Positions 52,237 to 60,642 of a DNA stretch of 64,000 nucleotides are shown here, in pieces. Origin of the DNA: Streptomyces sp. col6. GTDB taxonomy: Bacteria; Actinomycetota; Actinomycetes; Streptomycetales; Streptomycetaceae. Both the position numbers and the translations under genes were made by a program. Numbering within the stretch: position 1 is the first letter of the stretch; every line of letters begins with the position of its first letter. Location of the stretch: positions 924,574 to 988,573 of the forward strand of contig NZ_RDBL01000013.1 in the NCBI RefSeq assembly GCF_008042035.1, read 5' to 3'. The notes below the pieces were generated by a model. The model saw nothing but the letters and a program-made list of their open reading frames with translations. It had not been told where the DNA came from and ran no database searches.

Positions 52237-52455
52237 TCACCGGTTTCTGGGGTGGTTGCGTGCCGTCCGCTCGTTGCCGTGCTTGTAGGCCCCCGTCCAG
52301 CGGGCCATCACCAGCTGGGCGTCGCCGGCCTCCACCTCGGCCAGGAACTTCTGCGCCCGGCCGCCGCGCAGGGTGCCCGCCGGGCGGCCGTGATGGGTGA
52401 CGGTGACGCTCGCGTCGCCGTGCTGCTCGTACCGGAATCCCGAAGGTCTCGCCAT
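52237..52455 (-). CDS. Small conserved hypothetical protein
   Basis: A 72-residue protein, FRYEQHGDASVTVTHHGRPAG then TLRGGRAQKFLAEV, with a likely beta-beta-alpha arrangement and a basic C-terminus. I recall similar small proteins in Streptomyces but no function. It stands alone between the TerD gene and the uronate dehydrogenase gene, which lies 51 bp upstream on the same strand. It may be read through from there. Confidence 0.5.
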   Translation of the reverse strand: MARPSGFRYEQHGDASVTVTHHGRPAGTLRGGRAQKFLAEVEAGDAQLVMARWTGAYKHGNERTARNHPRNR

Positions 52456-52506
52456 GCCCGCATCATGCCGCGCCGGTGTGCGCGGGGACGACGGCTTTTC
52501 GCGTGC

Positions 52507-53322
52507 TCAGTGCGGCCAGACCGGCGGGTTGGTGCAGAAGTGGCCGCCGAGGTGGGCGTGGTCCGGGTTGTCCGGGTCCAGTTCGCCCTGTTCCGCGATG
52601 AGCTTCGCCGCGTACGGCTCGGAGTCGTCCCGCGGTTCGTAGCCCAGCGCGCGGGCGGAGGTCAGGTCCCACCAGAGCCGGGTGTTGTCCGAGGAGCCGT
52701 TGACGACGGTGTGCCCGACGTTCTCGGCGGTCAGCGCGGCGTCGAACAGCCGGGCACCGTCGGCGGGGCTCATCCACACCGACAGCATCCGTACGGATGT
52801 GGGCTCGGGGAAGCAGGAGCCGATGCGGACGGACACCGTCTCCATGCCGTGCCGGTCCCAGTACAGCTGGGCGAGGTCCTCGCCGAACGACTTCGAGAGG
52901 CCGTAGAAGGTGTCGGGGCGGCGGGGGGTGTCCACCGGGATCAGCGGGTCGCCGGGGAGCGGGCGCGGGGTGAAGCCCACGGCGTGGTTGGACGAGGCGA
53001 ACACGATGCGGCGGACCCCGGCTTCCCGGGCGGCCTCGTACAGGTTGTACGTGCCCTCGATGTTCGCCCTGAGGATCTTGCCGAAGGGGGCTTCCAGGGA
53101 GATGCCCGCGAGGTGGATGATCGCGTCGACCCCCGCCACGGCCTCGCGCAGCGCGTCCGTGTCCCCGAGGTCGGCGGTGATCGCGTCCGGCTCGCCCTCG
53201 ATCGGCACCATGTCGAACAGGCGCAGGGTGTAGCCATGGGCGGGCAGCAGTGCGCGCATCAGCGTGCCGAGGCCGCCGGCGGCGCCGGTGAGCAGGACGG
53301 TGCGGGGCGTGGCGGCGGGCAT
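52507..53322 (-). CDS. udh: NAD-dependent uronate dehydrogenase-like SDR
   Basis: An extended short-chain dehydrogenase of 271 residues. LLTGAAGGLGTLM (about 9-21) is the NAD+ loop TGxxGxxG. IIHLAGISLEAPFGKILRAN and FASSNHAVGF follow, and the catalytic Tyr-X3-Lys is YGLSKSFGE (about 134-142). The overall pattern matches uronate dehydrogenases, which oxidise glucuronate or galacturonate to aldarolactones. The divergent kdgD gene encodes a later step of the same route, which supports the call. ATG 53322 has GAGGAG upstream. Confidence 0.78.
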   Translation of the reverse strand: MPAATPRTVLLTGAAGGLGTLMRALLPAHGYTLRLFDMVPIEGEPDAITADLGDTDALREAVAGVDAIIHLAGISLEAPFGKILRANIEGTYNLYEAAREAGVRRIVFASSNHAVGFTPRPLPGDPLIPVDTPRRPDTFYGLSKSFGEDLAQLYWDRHGMETVSVRIGSCFPEPTSVRMLSVWMSPADGARLFDAALTAENVGHTVVNGSSDNTRLWWDLTSARALGYEPRDDSEPYAAKLIAEQGELDPDNPDHAHLGGHFCTNPPVWPH

Positions 53323-53495
53323 GCGGGTCTCCTCTTGGATCAAGTTCACATGCGTGGACAAGGTATGCGGGGGCTCGGGGGGCGTCAAGGGGGTCGCGCG
53401 GCAGGCCCTTCGGTGGATCGAGGGGAAAGGGCCTGCGCCGGGCGCGGGTGGTCATCGCCTTGACCCCGGCGGCACCGCACCCTAGCTTAGGATGC

Positions 53496-53511
53496 GTTCA
53501 TAAGTATGGAC
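53496..53511. promoter_or_regulatory. Candidate operator between udh and kdgD
   Basis: GTTCATA-AG-TATGGAC is a 16-bp inverted repeat with one mismatch, placed in the divergent promoter region. A GntR or IclR-type regulator of sugar-acid use is a likely ligand; none has been shown. Confidence 0.45.
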
Positions 53512-53546
53512 ATCAATCAGAGATGCGCACGCCTCAGGAGGCGCCC

Positions 53547-54491
53547 GTGAGCTCAGACCCGCTGGCCGCCCGGCTCACCGCCGTTGCCGGGCCGCTCTTC
53601 TTCCCCGTCACCGCGTACGACGCGGCCGGCTCCGTCGACGTGGACGCCTTCCGGGCGCACGTCCGCCAGGGCATCGACGCAGGCGCGGCGGCGGTGTTCG
53701 CGGCCTGCGGCACCGGGGAGTTCCACGCGCTGACGCCGGAGGAGTTCCGGACCGTCGTCGCCGCCGCGGTGGAGGAGACCGCCGGACAGGTGCCGGTCGT
53801 CGCGGGCGCCGGATACGGCACCGCGCTCGCCGTCCGGTTCGCGGAACTCGCCGAGGAGGCCGGCGCTGACGGCCTGCTGGCCATGCCCCCGTACCTCGTC
53901 CACGCCGACCAGGCGGGGCTGCTCGCGCACTACACGGCGCTGGCGGGGGCCACCGGCCTGGAGACGATCGTCTACCAGCGGGACAACGCCGTCTTCACGC
54001 CCGAGACCGTGCTCGCGCTGGCCCGGACCCCCGGGATCATCGGCCTCAAGGACGGCTACGGCGACCTGGACCTGATGCAGCGCATCGTCAGCGCGGTGCG
54101 CACCGGGCTGCCGGGGGAGGACTTCCTCTACTTCAACGGGCTGCCCACCGCGGAACTCACCGGCCTCGCCTACCGGGGCATCGGCGTCACGCTGTACTCC
54201 TCCGCGGTCTTCGCCTTCGCCCCGGACATCGCGCTCGCCTTCTACCGGGCTCTGGAGTCCGGCGACGACGCCCTGGTCAACGCGCTGCTGGACACGTTCT
54301 ACCGGCCGCTCGTCGAACTGCGCTCCCGGGGCCGCGGCTACGCCGTCTCCCTGGTCAAGGCGGGGGTCCGGCTCCACGGGCTGGACGTCGGGGAGGTGCG
54401 CAGCCCGCTCACCGAGCCGACGGCCGCGCACATCAAGGAGCTGACGGAGATCGTCGCCGCCGGCCGCGCGCTGCTGGAGCGGCGCGGATGA
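53547..54491 (+). CDS. kdgD: 5-dehydro-4-deoxyglucarate dehydratase
   Basis: A DHDPS-fold enzyme of 314 residues that dehydrates and decarboxylates 5-dehydro-4-deoxyglucarate to 2-oxoglutarate semialdehyde. GPLFFPVTAYD opens the barrel. FAACGTGEFHALTPEEFR (about 51-68) replaces the TTGE of DapA, TIVYQRDNAVF has the catalytic Tyr, and GIIGLKDGYGDLDLMQRI has the Schiff-base Lys (about 179). CGTGEF and YQRDN are the KdgD pattern. GTG 53547 has CAGGAGGC upstream. It overlaps the next gene by 4 bp and is divergent from udh. Confidence 0.93.
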   Translation: MSSDPLAARLTAVAGPLFFPVTAYDAAGSVDVDAFRAHVRQGIDAGAAAVFAACGTGEFHALTPEEFRTVVAAAVEETAGQVPVVAGAGYGTALAVRFAELAEEAGADGLLAMPPYLVHADQAGLLAHYTALAGATGLETIVYQRDNAVFTPETVLALARTPGIIGLKDGYGDLDLMQRIVSAVRTGLPGEDFLYFNGLPTAELTGLAYRGIGVTLYSSAVFAFAPDIALAFYRALESGDDALVNALLDTFYRPLVELRSRGRGYAVSLVKAGVRLHGLDVGEVRSPLTEPTAAHIKELTEIVAAGRALLERRG

Positions 54492-55666
54492 GGACGTCCG
54501 CCTTCCTCTACCCCTGGGACGTCGTCGGGGACCCCGACGCCCCCGCCCGCATCGCGGACCTGGGCGTCCAGCAGGTGACGCTCGCCGCCGCCTACCACTC
54601 GACCCGGGCGCTCACCCCGCGCCACCCGGTCCGCCGCATCGTCACCGCCGAGCACGCGGCGGTGCTCTACCCACCGGACGCCGGGCGCTGGGCGGGGCGT
54701 GCCCTGCGCCCGTACCCGCAGACGTGGACGCCCTCGGACGACCCCTTCGCCGAGGCGGCCGACGCACTGGCCGGGGCCGGTCTCGACGTGCACAGCTGGG
54801 TGGTCCTCGCACACAACTCCCGGCTCGGCGCGGAACACCCGGACACCTCGGTGGTCAACGCCTACGGGGACCGCTACCCGTGGGCGCCCTGCGTCGCCCG
54901 GCCGGAGGTCCGTGCGTATCTGGTGGACCTCGCGGCGGAGGCGGCGGTGCGCGACGGGGCCCGGGGCACCGAGCTGGAGTCCTGCGGCTGGTACGGCTTC
55001 GCCCATCTGCACGCCCACGACAAGGTGACGGGCGTCGGGCTCGGGGACGCGGCCCAGTATCTGATGTCGCTCTGCTTCTGCGCGGTATGCCGGGCCGGGT
55101 ACGCGGGGCAGGGCCTCGACGCCGAGGAGCTGCGTGCTGCCGTGCGCCGGGCGCTGGAGCCGGTCTGGGCCGGGGCCGGTGCTCCGGACGCCGGCTGGGA
55201 CACGGTCGGGAAGCTGCTCGGCGCCGATCTCGCGGACACCACCCTGCGGTGGCGCGCCGAGGTGGCCCTAAGCCTCCAGGAAGCGGTGACCGGCGCGGTC
55301 CGGGCGGCGGCGGCCCCGGGGTTCCAGGTGCTGCTGCACGCCGACCCCGCCCCGTACCGCTGCGGGGCCAACGTGGGCGTCGACCCCGGCCACATCCTGT
55401 CCGTGGCGGACGGGGTGGTGCTGCCGTGCACCGGGGCGGACACGGTACGCGAGGCGGTGCTCGGGCCGTTCGCGGGCGCTCCCGACGCGGTCGTCGCCGC
55501 CAACCTCACCGTGGTGCGCGGGATGGGCGGAAGCCCGGACACGTTGGAGCGGGACGCCGCCCACGCCGCCTCGCTCGGCGCGAACCAGCTGCGCCTGTAC
55601 CACGCGGGCCTGGCCTCGGACCCGGACCTCGCGGCCGTCGCGGGGGCGCTGTCACGCCTCGGCTGA
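54488..55666 (+). CDS. Unrecognised protein coupled to kdgD, TIM-barrel-like
   Basis: 392 residues with no confident family. FLYPWDVVGDPDAPARIADLGVQQ, WVVLAHNSRLG, SCGWYGFAHLHAH and PYRCGANVGVDPGH alternate as strand and loop segments, as in a TIM barrel of the glycosidase type. CFCAVCRAGY (about 196-205) is a C-X2-C pair that may bind metal. There is no signal peptide, so it is cytosolic. The ATGA overlap with kdgD says the two are made together. It may act on a sugar-acid or its glycoside before the dehydratase. This is an inference from context only. Confidence 0.6.
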   Translation: MRTSAFLYPWDVVGDPDAPARIADLGVQQVTLAAAYHSTRALTPRHPVRRIVTAEHAAVLYPPDAGRWAGRALRPYPQTWTPSDDPFAEAADALAGAGLDVHSWVVLAHNSRLGAEHPDTSVVNAYGDRYPWAPCVARPEVRAYLVDLAAEAAVRDGARGTELESCGWYGFAHLHAHDKVTGVGLGDAAQYLMSLCFCAVCRAGYAGQGLDAEELRAAVRRALEPVWAGAGAPDAGWDTVGKLLGADLADTTLRWRAEVALSLQEAVTGAVRAAAAPGFQVLLHADPAPYRCGANVGVDPGHILSVADGVVLPCTGADTVREAVLGPFAGAPDAVVAANLTVVRGMGGSPDTLERDAAHAASLGANQLRLYHAGLASDPDLAAVAGALSRLG

Positions 55667-55694
55667 GACGGGAGCGGCGCCCTTGCGGGCCCCT

Positions 55695-56915
55695 TCACTC
55701 CTCGGCCGTGACCCGTGGGCCGGCGGGAACCACCGGCTCCCGCCGGCCCACGAGCAGCAGCGCCGCCGTCAGTACCGCCGCCGCGCTTACCGCCGGCAGC
55801 AGCACCGTGACGTCCACCCGCGCCACCAGCCCCGCGCCGATGCCCAGCGCCACCGCGTTGGGCGACATCATCAGCGTGTCCGCGCTCGCGGCCGTACGGC
55901 CCAGCAGCGCGTCCGGCGTCTCCCGCTGCACCGCTGTCAGCGCGGCGATCAGCACGCACGGCAGGCCCACCCCGATCAGCGCGCACGCGATGAGCGCCAC
56001 CGCGTCGGACGGCACGGCCCGCAGACCCACCGCGACACCGAACACGGCGATGCCCGCAGCCGGGAACACCCGGCCCGGCAGCCGGCGCATCAGCGGGCCC
56101 GCGAGCAGCCCGACCGCTACGGACCCGATGCCCTGCGCGACCGACAGCACACCGGCGTACGCGGGGGAGTGGCCGAGGACGTCGCCCACGACGGCGTACA
56201 GCGTCGCCCCGTTGAACCCGGCGCACAGCATCGTGGCCGAGGCGGCGAGGACCAGCGGGCGCAGCACCGGCGACCCCCACAGCTGCCGGAGCCCGGCCGT
56301 CCAGCCGCCCGGTGCGGCGGGACCGGGGCGGCTCGTCCGGCGTACCCGCAACAGCGCGTAGAGGCAGGCGGCCAGGGCGAACGAGACCGCGTCCAGGAGC
56401 GCCACCGCGCCGCCCCCGTAACGGGCGTAGAGCCCGGCGCCGGTCAGCGGGGCCACCAGCTTCATGCCCTCGTTCGCCGTCATCCTGAGGCCGTTGAAGT
56501 CCCCCAGCAGGGCGGGCTCGACGGCCCCCGCGACCACGGCCGACTCGGCGGAGTCCATCAGCGCCGCGAGGGACCCGTACAGCACCAGGACCGTGAACAG
56601 CAGCCACACGCGCCCCGCCGAGTCCACGGTGGTCAGGGCCGTCACCAGGACGGTCAGCGTGACGTTCGTGCCCACCAGCAGCGGCTTGCGCGGCAGCCGG
56701 TCGGCCGGCGCGCCGAGCAGCGGTCCGAACAGGACCGGCAGCCAGACCGCGAACAGCGCGAGCGCGGCCAACGCGTCCGAACCCGTCAGCGACTTGACCC
56801 AGATCCCGGCCGCCAGCCGCATCGCCGAACTGCCGAACCCGGAGACCACGACCGCCGCGAGGAACAGTCCCGCCGTCCGGTCCCGCAGGACCCGCCCCAC
56901 CGCCATCACACCCAC
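55695..56915 (-). CDS. MFS transporter
   Basis: A 406-residue major facilitator with about twelve helices. It has LVVSGFGSSAMRLAAGIWVKSLTG in helix 1. PADRLPRKPLLVGTN (about 72-86) is the loop 2-3 signature, and SRLPGRVFPAAGIAVFG-like segments occur in the C-half. It resembles the Bcr/enterobactin exporter-like MFS group in Streptomyces. The sugar-acid neighbours suggest uptake or export of a related solute, but the protein type is more often an exporter. The GTG start has AAGGG 5 nt upstream. It diverges from the GntR gene. Confidence 0.78.
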   Translation of the reverse strand: MGVMAVGRVLRDRTAGLFLAAVVVSGFGSSAMRLAAGIWVKSLTGSDALAALALFAVWLPVLFGPLLGAPADRLPRKPLLVGTNVTLTVLVTALTTVDSAGRVWLLFTVLVLYGSLAALMDSAESAVVAGAVEPALLGDFNGLRMTANEGMKLVAPLTGAGLYARYGGGAVALLDAVSFALAACLYALLRVRRTSRPGPAAPGGWTAGLRQLWGSPVLRPLVLAASATMLCAGFNGATLYAVVGDVLGHSPAYAGVLSVAQGIGSVAVGLLAGPLMRRLPGRVFPAAGIAVFGVAVGLRAVPSDAVALIACALIGVGLPCVLIAALTAVQRETPDALLGRTAASADTLMMSPNAVALGIGAGLVARVDVTVLLPAVSAAAVLTAALLLVGRREPVVPAGPRVTAEE

Positions 56916-57076
56916 CGCACCCTTCTGACCTGCGTGTCTGTCACGTAGTCAGACTGGCGGCCGAGGCCCGGACGGGGCATCGGGCAGATGCCGTACACCG
57001 GACGGCCCGCCCGCGCCGCACCGGAATCCGTGTACGGCACATGTCCCGGTCCCGCGAACTTCTTTTGTCAGAAGCG

Positions 57077-57137
57077 TTGACGAAACATTTGCGGCGCCTC
57101 TAGCTTCATCGCGTCGTACTCCGTACGTCATATATGA
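57077..57137 (+). promoter_or_regulatory. Promoter and possible autoregulatory site of the GntR gene
   Basis: TTGACG (57077-57082) and TAGCTT (57101-57106), 18 bp apart, form one of the best promoters in the window. TCATATATGA (57128-57137), a perfect 10-bp palindrome, lies in the predicted leader and could bind the GntR protein. The rest of 56916-57171 holds no gene. Confidence 0.6.
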
Positions 57138-57171
57138 GACGCGATACGCGAGATGTGAGAGCCCTTCACCC

Positions 57172-57828
57172 ATGACCTTTGCGCCCACCCCGATTCCGTC
57201 CCGCACCCAGTACGTGCTGGAGGCGATCAAGCACGCGATCCTCACGGCACAACTGAGGCCGGGGCAGGCGCTCGTGGAGACCGAGCTCGCCGCGCAGTTC
57301 GGGGTCTCCAAGACCCCCGTCCGCGAGGCCCTGAAGACCCTCGCCGGCACCGGACTCGTCGTCATGAGCCAGTACAAGGGCGCCACCGTGCGGCTGGTTG
57401 ACGCGGCCATGGCCCGCGAGGTGTACGACGTACGGCTGCTGCTCGAACCGGAGGCGCTGCGCCGCTCGATCACTCGCAGGGCCTCGCTCGACGCGGCGCA
57501 GGAGGCCCTGGAGCGGGCGGACTCGGCGGGCGACAAGGCCGACCGGTCGCTCGCCAACCGGGACTTCCACCGCGCGCTGTACCTGCCCTGCGGGAACCCG
57601 CTGCTGGCGCGGATGCTCGACGAGGTCCGCGATCAGGCCGCCCTGGTGTCCACGGTCGCCTGGTCGGCCGTCCCGTCCTGGGAGCGGGAGGCGGCCGAGC
57701 ACCGGGAGATCCTGCGCCTCGCGCTCGCCGACGACGCGGACGCGGCGGCCGGGGCCCTGCACGACCACATCGCGTCGTTCGTCCGCCGCGCCTTCCCCGA
57801 CGACGAGGACGGGGGCGACGCGGCGTGA
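57172..57828 (+). CDS. GntR-family regulator, FCD subfamily
   Basis: A 218-residue regulator. The winged helix is at about 8-72 (YVLEAIKHAILTAQLRPGQALVETELAAQFGVSKTPVREALKTL). The FCD domain covers about 80-210; its metal ligands are visible as RDFHRAL (Asp, His) and AEHREILRLAL (His) with a later DDHIASF-type His. FCD regulators usually respond to sugar acids or other carboxylates, which fits the genes that follow. The stop overlaps a GTG of the next reading frame by 4 bp, so it heads the catabolic operon. Confidence 0.9.
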   Translation: MTFAPTPIPSRTQYVLEAIKHAILTAQLRPGQALVETELAAQFGVSKTPVREALKTLAGTGLVVMSQYKGATVRLVDAAMAREVYDVRLLLEPEALRRSITRRASLDAAQEALERADSAGDKADRSLANRDFHRALYLPCGNPLLARMLDEVRDQAALVSTVAWSAVPSWEREAAEHREILRLALADDADAAAGALHDHIASFVRRAFPDDEDGGDAA

Positions 57829-57857
57829 CCCCGCACACCGAAGAAAGGCCTGTCCGC

Positions 57858-58760
57858 ATGGACCTCACCCCGCTGAAGGCGGCCCTCGCAGACGTTGTGG
57901 CGATCCCGGTGACCCCGTTCGCCGGGGACGGCACCATCGACACCGAGGCGCACCGCGCCCTGCTGCGGAGACTGCTCGACGGCGGCGTGCGCATCGTCAC
58001 CCCGAACGGCAACACCGGGGAGTTCTACGCGCTCACCCCCGAGGAGCGGCGCACGGTCACCGAGCTGACCATCGACGAGGCCGGCGGCCGCGCCACGGTC
58101 CTGGTCGGGGTCGGGCACGACGTGCCGACCGCCGTCGCCGCCGCCGAGCACGCCCGGGACGCCGGGGCCGAGATGGTGATGGTGCACCAGCCCGTCCACC
58201 CGTACGTCTCGCAGGACGGCTGGATCGACTACCACCGGGCCATCGCCGAGGCCGTACCCGGGCTCGGGGTCGTCCCGTACATCCGCAACCCGCACCTCGA
58301 CGGGGCGGCCCTGGCCGCGCTCGCGGACGCCTGCCCCAACGTCATCGGCGTCAAGTACGCGGTGCCGGACGCCGCCCGCTTCGCCGCCTTCGCCCGGGAC
58401 GCCGGCCTCGAACGCTTCGTCTGGGTCGCCGGGCTCGCCGAGCTGTACGCCCCGGCCTACTTCTCGGCCGGCGCCACCGGCTTCACCTCCGGGCTCGTCA
58501 ACGTGGCGCCCGGCGTCTCGCTGGCCATGCTGGAGGCGCTGCGGGCCGGCGACCACCCGGCCGCCATGAAGGTCTGGGAGCAGATCCGCCGCTTCGAGGA
58601 ACTGCGCGCGGACCGGCAGTCCGCCAACAACGTCACCGTCGTCAAGGAGGCCCTGGCCGCCCTCGGTCTCTGCGACCGCGCGGTGCGCCCGCCCAGCCGG
58701 GTGCTGCCCGAGGCGCAGCGCGCCGAGGTCGCCGACCAGATCGCCGGGTGGTCCATTTGA
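57858..58760 (+). CDS. DHDPS-family sugar-acid dehydratase or aldolase
   Basis: A 300-residue DHDPS-fold lyase. VVAIPVTPFAGDGTIDTEAH opens the barrel, TPNGNTGEFYALTPEERR (about 50-67) is the GNTGEF variant of the Thr motif, VVPYIRNPHLD has the catalytic Tyr, and NVIGVKYAVPD holds the Schiff-base Lys (about 165). It is neither DapA nor clearly KdgD. Coupled to an IlvD/Edd dehydratase, it would act on the 2-keto-3-deoxy sugar acid made by that enzyme. Start ATG 57858 (AAAGG upstream) is preferred; GTG 57825, overlapping the GntR stop, would add 11 residues. Confidence 0.87.
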   Translation: MDLTPLKAALADVVAIPVTPFAGDGTIDTEAHRALLRRLLDGGVRIVTPNGNTGEFYALTPEERRTVTELTIDEAGGRATVLVGVGHDVPTAVAAAEHARDAGAEMVMVHQPVHPYVSQDGWIDYHRAIAEAVPGLGVVPYIRNPHLDGAALAALADACPNVIGVKYAVPDAARFAAFARDAGLERFVWVAGLAELYAPAYFSAGATGFTSGLVNVAPGVSLAMLEALRAGDHPAAMKVWEQIRRFEELRADRQSANNVTVVKEALAALGLCDRAVRPPSRVLPEAQRAEVADQIAGWSI

Positions 58761-60484
58761 CCGGCCGCATCGCCCCCGAGAAGCTGCGCAGCCATCAGTG
58801 GTACGGCACCGACGGGCTGCGCTCCTTCAGCCACCGCGCCCGCACCCGCCAGCTCGGCTACCTCCCCGAGGAGCACCTGGGCAAGCCGGTCGTCGCGATC
58901 CTCAACACCTGGTCGGACATCAACCCCTGCCACGTACACCTGCGCGACCGGGCGCAGGCCGTCAAGCGCGGGGTCTGGCAGGCGGGCGGCTTCCCGCTGG
59001 AGTTCCCGGTCTCCACGCTCTCGGAGACGTTCCAGAAGCCGACCCCGATGCTCTACCGCAACATGCTGGCGATGGAGACCGAGGAGCTGCTGCGCTCGTA
59101 CCCCGTCGACGGGGCGGTGCTGCTCGGCGGCTGCGACAAGTCCACCCCGGCGCTGCTGATGGGCGCGGCCTCCGTCGACCTGCCGGCCGTGTTCGTGCCG
59201 GCCGGGCCGATGCTGCCGGGGCACTGGCGCAACGAGGTCCTGGGCTCCGGCACCGACATGTGGAAGTACTGGGACGACAAGCGCGCCGGGCTCATCGGCG
59301 ACTGCGAGATGGGCGAGCTGGAGAACGGCCTCGCCCGCTCGCCCGGACACTGCATGACCATGGGCACGGCGTCCACGCTCACCGCCGCCGCCGAAGCCCT
59401 CGGCGTCACCGTCCCCGGCGCCTCCTCCATCCCCGCCGTCGACTCCGGCCACGACCGGATGGCCGCCGCCTCCGGCCTCCGGATCGTCGAACTGGTGTGG
59501 CAGCAGCGGAAGCTGTCGCAGATCCTGACGGCGGAGGCGTACGAGGACGCCGTCGCCACGGTCCTCGCGCTCGGCGGCTCCACCAACGCCGTCATCCACC
59601 TCATCGCGATGGCCGGCCGCTCCGGGATCAAGCTCACCCTGGACGACTTCGACCGCATCGCGCGCACCGTCCCGGTCCTGGCCAACCTGCGCCCCGGCGG
59701 GAAGTACCTGATGGAGGACTTCCACTTCGCCGGCGGGCTCCCCGGCTTCCTCGCCCGGCTCACCGACGTACTGCATCTCGACCGGCCCACGGTCGCGCAC
59801 GACACCCTGCGCGAACAGCTCGACGGCGCGCTCGTGCACAACGACGAGGTCATACGGAAGCGCACCGACCCGCTCGCGGACGAGGGCGGCGTGGCGGTGC
59901 TGCGCGGCAACCTCTGCCCGGACGGCGCCGTCATCAAGCACATCGCCGCCGAACCCCACCTGCTGCGCCACACCGGACCGGCGGTCGTCTTCGACGACTA
60001 CCGGGAGATGCAGCGCACCATCAACGACCCGGCGCTCGCGCTCACCCCCGGCCATGTGCTGGTCCTGCGCAACGCCGGACCCAAGGGCGGCCCCGGTATG
60101 CCCGAGTACGGCATGCTGCCGATCCCCGACTACCTGCTGAAGCAGGGCGTACGCGACATGGTCCGGCTCTCCGACGCCCGGATGAGCGGCACCAGTTACG
60201 GCGCCTGCGTGCTGCACATCGCACCCGAGTCGTACGTCGGCGGGCCCCTCGCCCTCGTCCGCACCGGTGACCTCGTCACCCTGGACGTCGAGGCGCGGCT
60301 GCTCAGCCTCGACGTGTCCGACGAGGAGCTGGCGCGCCGCCGTGCCGAGTGGACCCCGCCGCCCGTCCGCTACGAGCGCGGCTACCAGGCGCTCTACCAG
60401 GACCAGATCACCCAGGCCGACACCGGCTGCGACTTCGCCTTCCTGGCCCGGCCGGGCCACGTGCCCGACCCGTACGCCGGCTGA
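58748..60484 (+). CDS. IlvD/Edd-family sugar-acid dehydratase (arabinonate/xylonate type)
   Basis: A 578-residue Fe-S dehydratase. The cluster and Mg2+ sites are seen as NTWSDINPCH, GGCDKSTPALLMGA (about 121-134) and GHCMTMGTASTLTAAAEALG (about 198-217). SDARMSGTSYGACVLHIAPE (about 477-496) is the second family signature, with the catalytic Ser. The length and DMWKYWDDKRAG segment match pentonate dehydratases such as L-arabinonate or D-xylonate dehydratase and not IlvD itself. The start is uncertain: GTG 58748 or TTG 58757, which overlaps the upstream stop. Substrate specificity cannot be read from the sequence. Confidence 0.9.
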   Translation: MVHLTGRIAPEKLRSHQWYGTDGLRSFSHRARTRQLGYLPEEHLGKPVVAILNTWSDINPCHVHLRDRAQAVKRGVWQAGGFPLEFPVSTLSETFQKPTPMLYRNMLAMETEELLRSYPVDGAVLLGGCDKSTPALLMGAASVDLPAVFVPAGPMLPGHWRNEVLGSGTDMWKYWDDKRAGLIGDCEMGELENGLARSPGHCMTMGTASTLTAAAEALGVTVPGASSIPAVDSGHDRMAAASGLRIVELVWQQRKLSQILTAEAYEDAVATVLALGGSTNAVIHLIAMAGRSGIKLTLDDFDRIARTVPVLANLRPGGKYLMEDFHFAGGLPGFLARLTDVLHLDRPTVAHDTLREQLDGALVHNDEVIRKRTDPLADEGGVAVLRGNLCPDGAVIKHIAAEPHLLRHTGPAVVFDDYREMQRTINDPALALTPGHVLVLRNAGPKGGPGMPEYGMLPIPDYLLKQGVRDMVRLSDARMSGTSYGACVLHIAPESYVGGPLALVRTGDLVTLDVEARLLSLDVSDEELARRRAEWTPPPVRYERGYQALYQDQITQADTGCDFAFLARPGHVPDPYAG

Positions 60485-60514
60485 ACGGCCCCGCAGGAAT
60501 TCCGGCGCCCCCTT

Positions 60515-60530
60515 GTTCGAGATATCGAAC
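60515..60530. promoter_or_regulatory. Candidate GntR operator before the sugar ABC genes
   Basis: GTTCGA-GATA-TCGAAC has perfect 6-bp arms. It lies in the 158-bp gap after the dehydratase gene and is a plausible site for the upstream FCD regulator. Confidence 0.55.
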
Positions 60531-60536
60531 GCCATA

Positions 60537-60551
60537 CGGGAAGCGCTTGCG
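60537..60551. promoter_or_regulatory. LacI-family-like operator
   Basis: GGAAGCGCTTGC, with the perfect palindromic core AAGCGCTT (60541-60548), resembles the GAAANCGNTTNC-type operators of LacI-family sugar repressors. It stands 6 bp after the other palindrome, so two regulators may meet here. Confidence 0.5.
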
Positions 60552-60642
60552 CACTACACGCACCACCGGCTCCGCCGCGTACCACCGCACGAAGGAACAC
60601 CGCACCACCCGCACCCCCGTACAGAGAGAACGGAGACGTGTC

